This document shows, in pieces, positions 61,070 through 64,000 of a stretch of 64,000 bases of DNA; position 1 is the stretch's first letter; each line of letters begins with the position of its first letter. The DNA is from Wenzhouxiangella sp. 15190 (GTDB taxonomy: Bacteria > Pseudomonadota > Gammaproteobacteria > Xanthomonadales > Wenzhouxiangellaceae). The stretch spans positions 1-64,000 of the forward strand of contig NZ_QVMV01000006.1 in NCBI RefSeq assembly GCF_003417465.1. Reading direction: 5' to 3'. Position numbers and translations under genes: made by a program. Under the pieces are notes generated by a model. The model ran no database searches. It was not told the DNA's origin and saw only the letters and a list, made by a program, of their open reading frames with translations.

Positions 61070-62548
61070 ATGTGCGGAATCATCGGAATCGTGGGTCGCT
61101 CACCGGTAGCGGCCCGGCTTTATGACGCCATGACCATCCTGCAGCACCGCGGCCAGGACGCGGCCGGCATGACCACCCTTGACAATGGGCGGATGCGCTC
61201 GGCCCGTGGGCTGGGCCTGGTGCGCGACGTCTTCTCCGAGGAGGCCGTCTCCGGGCTGAACGGTGAAGTCGGCATCGGCCATGTGCGCTATCCCACCGCC
61301 GGCTGCGACCGTCCCGACGAGGCCCAGCCGATGTACGTCAACTCGCCCTGCGGCATCTCCCTGGGCCACAACGGCAATCTCATCAATAGCGACCGGCTCA
61401 GCGAGGAGCTGTTTTCCGAGGACCGCCGGCACATCAATACCGAGTCGGATTCGGAAGTGCTGCTCAACGTCTTCGCTCACGAATTGGCCGACTATGCGCG
61501 CAACGGGCTCGAGCCCGCCGATATCTTTGCCGCCGTCGACGGCGTCTACCGGCGCTGCAGGGGTGGTTACGCGGCGGTAGCGCTGATTGCCGGCGTCGGC
61601 CTGGTGGCCTTTCGCGACCCCAACGGCATTCGCCCGGCCGTGGTCGGTCGGCGCGAGTCGCCGGAAGGGCCGGAGTACATCGTCGCTTCCGAGTCGGTGG
61701 TCCTCGATATCCTCGGCTTCGATTTCGTCTCCGACATCGCACCCGGTGAATGCGTGTTCGTGACCCTCGAGGGTGAACTGCACCGGCGCGTGAGTGAGTA
61801 TGCCGAGTCGTATACACCGTGCATGTTCGAGTACGTCTACTTCGCGCGTCCGGATTCGATGATCGACGATCTCTCGGTCTACAAGGCCAGGCTGCGCATG
61901 GGCGAGGCGCTGGCCGAGCGTATTCTCCGGGAGTGGCCCGATCACGACATCGATGTCGTCATTCCCGTGCCCGACACCAGCCGCACGGCCTGCCTGCCGC
62001 TGGCGCACCAGCTCGACGTGAAGTATCGCGAGGGGCTGATGAAGAACCGCTACATCGGCCGGACGTTCATCATGCCCGGCCAGGAGGAGCGCGTGCGTTC
62101 GGTGCGGCGCAAGCTCAATACCATCTCCCTGGAGTTTCGCAACAAGAACGTGTTGCTGGTCGACGACTCGATCGTGCGCGGCACGACCTCCAAGCAGATC
62201 ATCCAGATGGCCCGCGAGGCTGGCGCGAAGAAGGTCTACCTGGCCTCTGCATCGCCGCCCGTGCGTTATCCCAACGTCTATGGCATCGACATGCCCGCGG
62301 CCAGCGAACTGGTGGCATCCGGTCGCACGGAAGAGCAGATCCGCGAGGTCATCGGCGCCGACCGGCTGATCTACCAGGACCTGGACGCGCTGGAAAAAGC
62401 GGTGCGGGGCAAGAACCAGCGGCTCACCGGTTTCGACAGTTCCTGTTTCAGCGGTGAATACGTCACGGGCCTCGACGACGGTTACCTTGAGGAACTGGAA
62501 GCGCGGCGATCGGATGCTGCGCGGCTACAGCGGCGTTCTGCCGGCTGA
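61070..62548 (+). CDS. purF: Amidophosphoribosyltransferase
   Basis: This 492-aa enzyme starts purine synthesis by replacing the pyrophosphate of PRPP with ammonia from glutamine. The N-terminal nucleophile Cys2 is in MCGIIGIVG, so Met1 must be removed. The PRTase loop VLLVDDSIVRGTTSKQII is near 365 and the glutamine-site RHRGQDAAG-like segment near 28. Length fits class II enzymes. It ends the fimV-to-purF run; a repeat-filled gap of 333 bp follows. Confidence 0.96.
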   Translation: MCGIIGIVGRSPVAARLYDAMTILQHRGQDAAGMTTLDNGRMRSARGLGLVRDVFSEEAVSGLNGEVGIGHVRYPTAGCDRPDEAQPMYVNSPCGISLGHNGNLINSDRLSEELFSEDRRHINTESDSEVLLNVFAHELADYARNGLEPADIFAAVDGVYRRCRGGYAAVALIAGVGLVAFRDPNGIRPAVVGRRESPEGPEYIVASESVVLDILGFDFVSDIAPGECVFVTLEGELHRRVSEYAESYTPCMFEYVYFARPDSMIDDLSVYKARLRMGEALAERILREWPDHDIDVVIPVPDTSRTACLPLAHQLDVKYREGLMKNRYIGRTFIMPGQEERVRSVRRKLNTISLEFRNKNVLLVDDSIVRGTTSKQIIQMAREAGAKKVYLASASPPVRYPNVYGIDMPAASELVASGRTEEQIREVIGADRLIYQDLDALEKAVRGKNQRLTGFDSSCFSGEYVTGLDDGYLEELEARRSDAARLQRRSAG

Positions 62549-62611
62549 ACAGTTTAGAGTCCCCGATAGGGTATCCGTATATTCCTCGCCTTCAGGCAAT
62601 GGATCGCTCTT

Positions 62612-62782
62612 GTAATTTTCAAATTTCAAGCACCAATACACAAACAAGGACCAGTGTTTCAATCATCGAATGATCAAAAACATGGCCCGAAGCATTCGAA
62701 GCGCCCCGGTTCGTTTCGGTGATTAGAAATTTCGATCATTGAGATTTGTTTGAAAATTGGTGCTTGGTACTTGGATTTTGAA
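62612..62782. repeat. Heptad-repeat inverted element, AAATTCG family, diverged (H11)
   Basis: Left arm 62612-62675 (TTTTCAAATTTCAAGCACCAAT, CAAACAAGGACC, TCATCGAATGATC) faces right arm 62719-62782 (GATTAGAAATTTCGATCATTG, GATTTGTTTG, AAAATTGGTGCTTGG). The core is about 43 bp. It is a diverged member of the family at 9644 and 45233. Together with about 60 bp on each side it makes up the purF-photolyase gap, where I see no gene. Confidence 0.7.
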
Positions 62783-62881
62783 CGCTTGGAGCAATCGGTC
62801 GCCTGGCCGATCGATCCGGCTTCAGCCGGTAGTCGTGGACTGCTGATGGGATCCTGATCCATCGGGTGCGACAATCCGGTC

Positions 62882-64000
62882 ATGTCTGATACCGCCATTG
62901 TCTGGTTTCGCCGGGATCTTCGCCTGGCCGACAATCCCGCACTCGACCATGCGCGCCGGGAACATGCGCGGGTCGTTCCCCTGTTCGTGTTCGACCCCGG
63001 GGGCGAAGCCCCGTGGTCGCCCGGCGCCGCGAGTCGCTGGTGGCTGCACCGATCACTGGCCGAACTCGACGAGCGGCTGCGCGATCGGGGCAGCCGGCTG
63101 ATACTGGCCAGCGGCGATCCGTTGGCGGCGATCGATCGGGTTCGCCGGGTGACCGGCGCCGGGGCGGTGTACTGGAACCGTTGCTACGAACCCGGCCCGG
63201 TCGAGCGCGATCGGGGTATCAAGCGGCGGCTCGGCCGTGACGGCGTAACGACCCGCAGTTTCAAAGGATCCCTGCTGGTCGAGCCCTGGGACGGGGTCAA
63301 GGCCGACGGGGAGCCATACCGGGTCTTCACGCCTTTCTGGAAGCAGGTACAGAAACGCTGGCTGCCGCCCGGCTATCACGCCGAACCCCGTGAGCTTGCT
63401 GCGCCGCGCCGCTGGCCGGCCAGCCTGGCGCTGGGCGAACTCGGTTTGCTGCCCGACCACGACTGGCCGCAGAAATTTGGCACTTGCTGGTCGCCCGGAG
63501 AACTCGGCGCACGGCGTCGCCTGGAAGCATTCACCGATCAGGCGCTCGACTACCATGCGCTGCGTGACCGACCCGACCGAAGCGGGACCTCGCGCCTGTC
63601 GCCGCATCTGCATTACGGCGAGATATCCCCCGGACAGATCGTGCGCGCCCTCGAGCCGTCCGGTGAATTGCCGCGGGGAAAGGGCCGCATGGTGTTCACC
63701 AGTGAACTGGCCTGGCGGGAATTCTCACATCACTTGTTATGGCACTTCCCGCACATGCCGGAGCGATCCCTCAAGCCGGCGTTTCGGGCCTTCCCCTGGC
63801 GCGATCGGCGCGACTACGCCGACGATCTGGCCGCATGGCAGCGCGGGCGGACCGGCATTCCCATGGTCGACGCCGGCATGCGTGAGTTGTGGGAGACGGG
63901 GTGGATGCACAACCGGGTGCGCATGCTCGTCGCCTCCTTCCTGACCAAGAACCTGCTCATTCCCTGGCAGGATGGTGCGCGGTGGTTCTGGGAGACCCTG
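62882..64000 (+). CDS. phrB: Deoxyribodipyrimidine photolyase (3' end beyond window)
   Basis: The open frame of 373 codons runs off the window with no stop. It begins MSDTAIVWFRRDLRLADNPA, the class I photolyase/cryptochrome N terminus with the antenna alpha/beta domain. FAD-domain motifs follow: RLSPHLHYGEISPGQIV near 242, ELAWREFSHHLLW near 275, and RTGIPMVDAGMRELWETGWMH near 325. It uses blue light to split cyclobutane pyrimidine dimers. About 90-100 residues should be missing. The start ATG 62882 lacks an obvious strong ribosome site. Confidence 0.93.
   Translation, partial: MSDTAIVWFRRDLRLADNPALDHARREHARVVPLFVFDPGGEAPWSPGAASRWWLHRSLAELDERLRDRGSRLILASGDPLAAIDRVRRVTGAGAVYWNRCYEPGPVERDRGIKRRLGRDGVTTRSFKGSLLVEPWDGVKADGEPYRVFTPFWKQVQKRWLPPGYHAEPRELAAPRRWPASLALGELGLLPDHDWPQKFGTCWSPGELGARRRLEAFTDQALDYHALRDRPDRSGTSRLSPHLHYGEISPGQIVRALEPSGELPRGKGRMVFTSELAWREFSHHLLWHFPHMPERSLKPAFRAFPWRDRRDYADDLAAWQRGRTGIPMVDAGMRELWETGWMHNRVRMLVASFLTKNLLIPWQDGARWFWETL

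Overview
The window is a 64 kb, GC-rich, gene-dense stretch of a gammaproteobacterial chromosome. Three conserved gene orders support this: initiator tRNA-rimP-nusA-infB-rbfA-truB; asd-fimV-truA-trpF-trpB-trpA-accD-folC-dedD-cvpA-purF; and divergent ybbA/tesA and suhB/trmJ pairs. Tyrosine catabolism, a large TonB-dependent receptor, FimV and a C-terminal D-x-I-x-x-D-R-F-E tail on one gene remnant suggest the Xanthomonadales/Wenzhouxiangella side of the class. That placement is inference, not proof. I see no prophage, insertion sequence, integrase, CRISPR array or rRNA.

Layout. 1-7.4 kb: initiator tRNA with promoter and terminator, then the transcription/translation operon rimP-nusA-infB-rbfA-truB and a HI0933/BaiN-like flavoprotein. 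7.5-15.3 kb: suhB / trmJ-alkyltransferase-like protein, an MtfA-type peptidase, dapE-ftsB, a CadC/TolB-like regulator, a small secreted protein, truD and an FHA protein. 15.4-20 kb: a cystathionine gamma-lyase/synthase plus cystathionine beta-synthase pair, a YdcH-like protein and two envelope lipoproteins. 20-24.9 kb: a complete homogentisate pathway (hppD-hmgA-fahA-maiA) with a divergent MarR regulator and a palindromic operator. 25-31.6 kb: truC, an M14 cytosolic-type carboxypeptidase, a 2OG-Fe(II) oxygenase, a TonB receptor, a surface-protein remnant and a NarL-type regulator. 31.6-34.3 kb: divergent 3-hydroxybutyrate dehydrogenase and 3HB-oligomer hydrolase. 34.5-42.7 kb: membrane proteins, a CYTH protein, a QTMAN-like glycosyltransferase, an acyl-CoA ligase, rarA and a MATE exporter. 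42.7-48.4 kb: ybbP-ybbA/tesA and ETF-ubiquinone oxidoreductase. 48.6-62.5 kb: aroC, asd, fimV and the truA-trp-accD-folC-dedD-cvpA-purF run. The window ends inside a photolyase gene.

The most unusual content lies between the genes. About ten intergenic gaps hold short arrays of degenerate 7-bp units, usually facing an inverted partner array across a 20-110 bp core. At least five different heptad 'alphabets' occur (AAATAGW, TTTMCGG, AGTGTRA, GTCNGTA and AAATTCG-type). Arms match within a locus but differ between loci. Two palindromic REP-like families are also present: a roughly 155-nt hairpin family with GTAGGTCGGG...CCCCGAC arms, and a family with a TACTGCGCG...CGCTCGCTA core. These elements abut start and stop codons, and one supplies the stop codon of hmgA. 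They are the best candidate here for an undescribed system.
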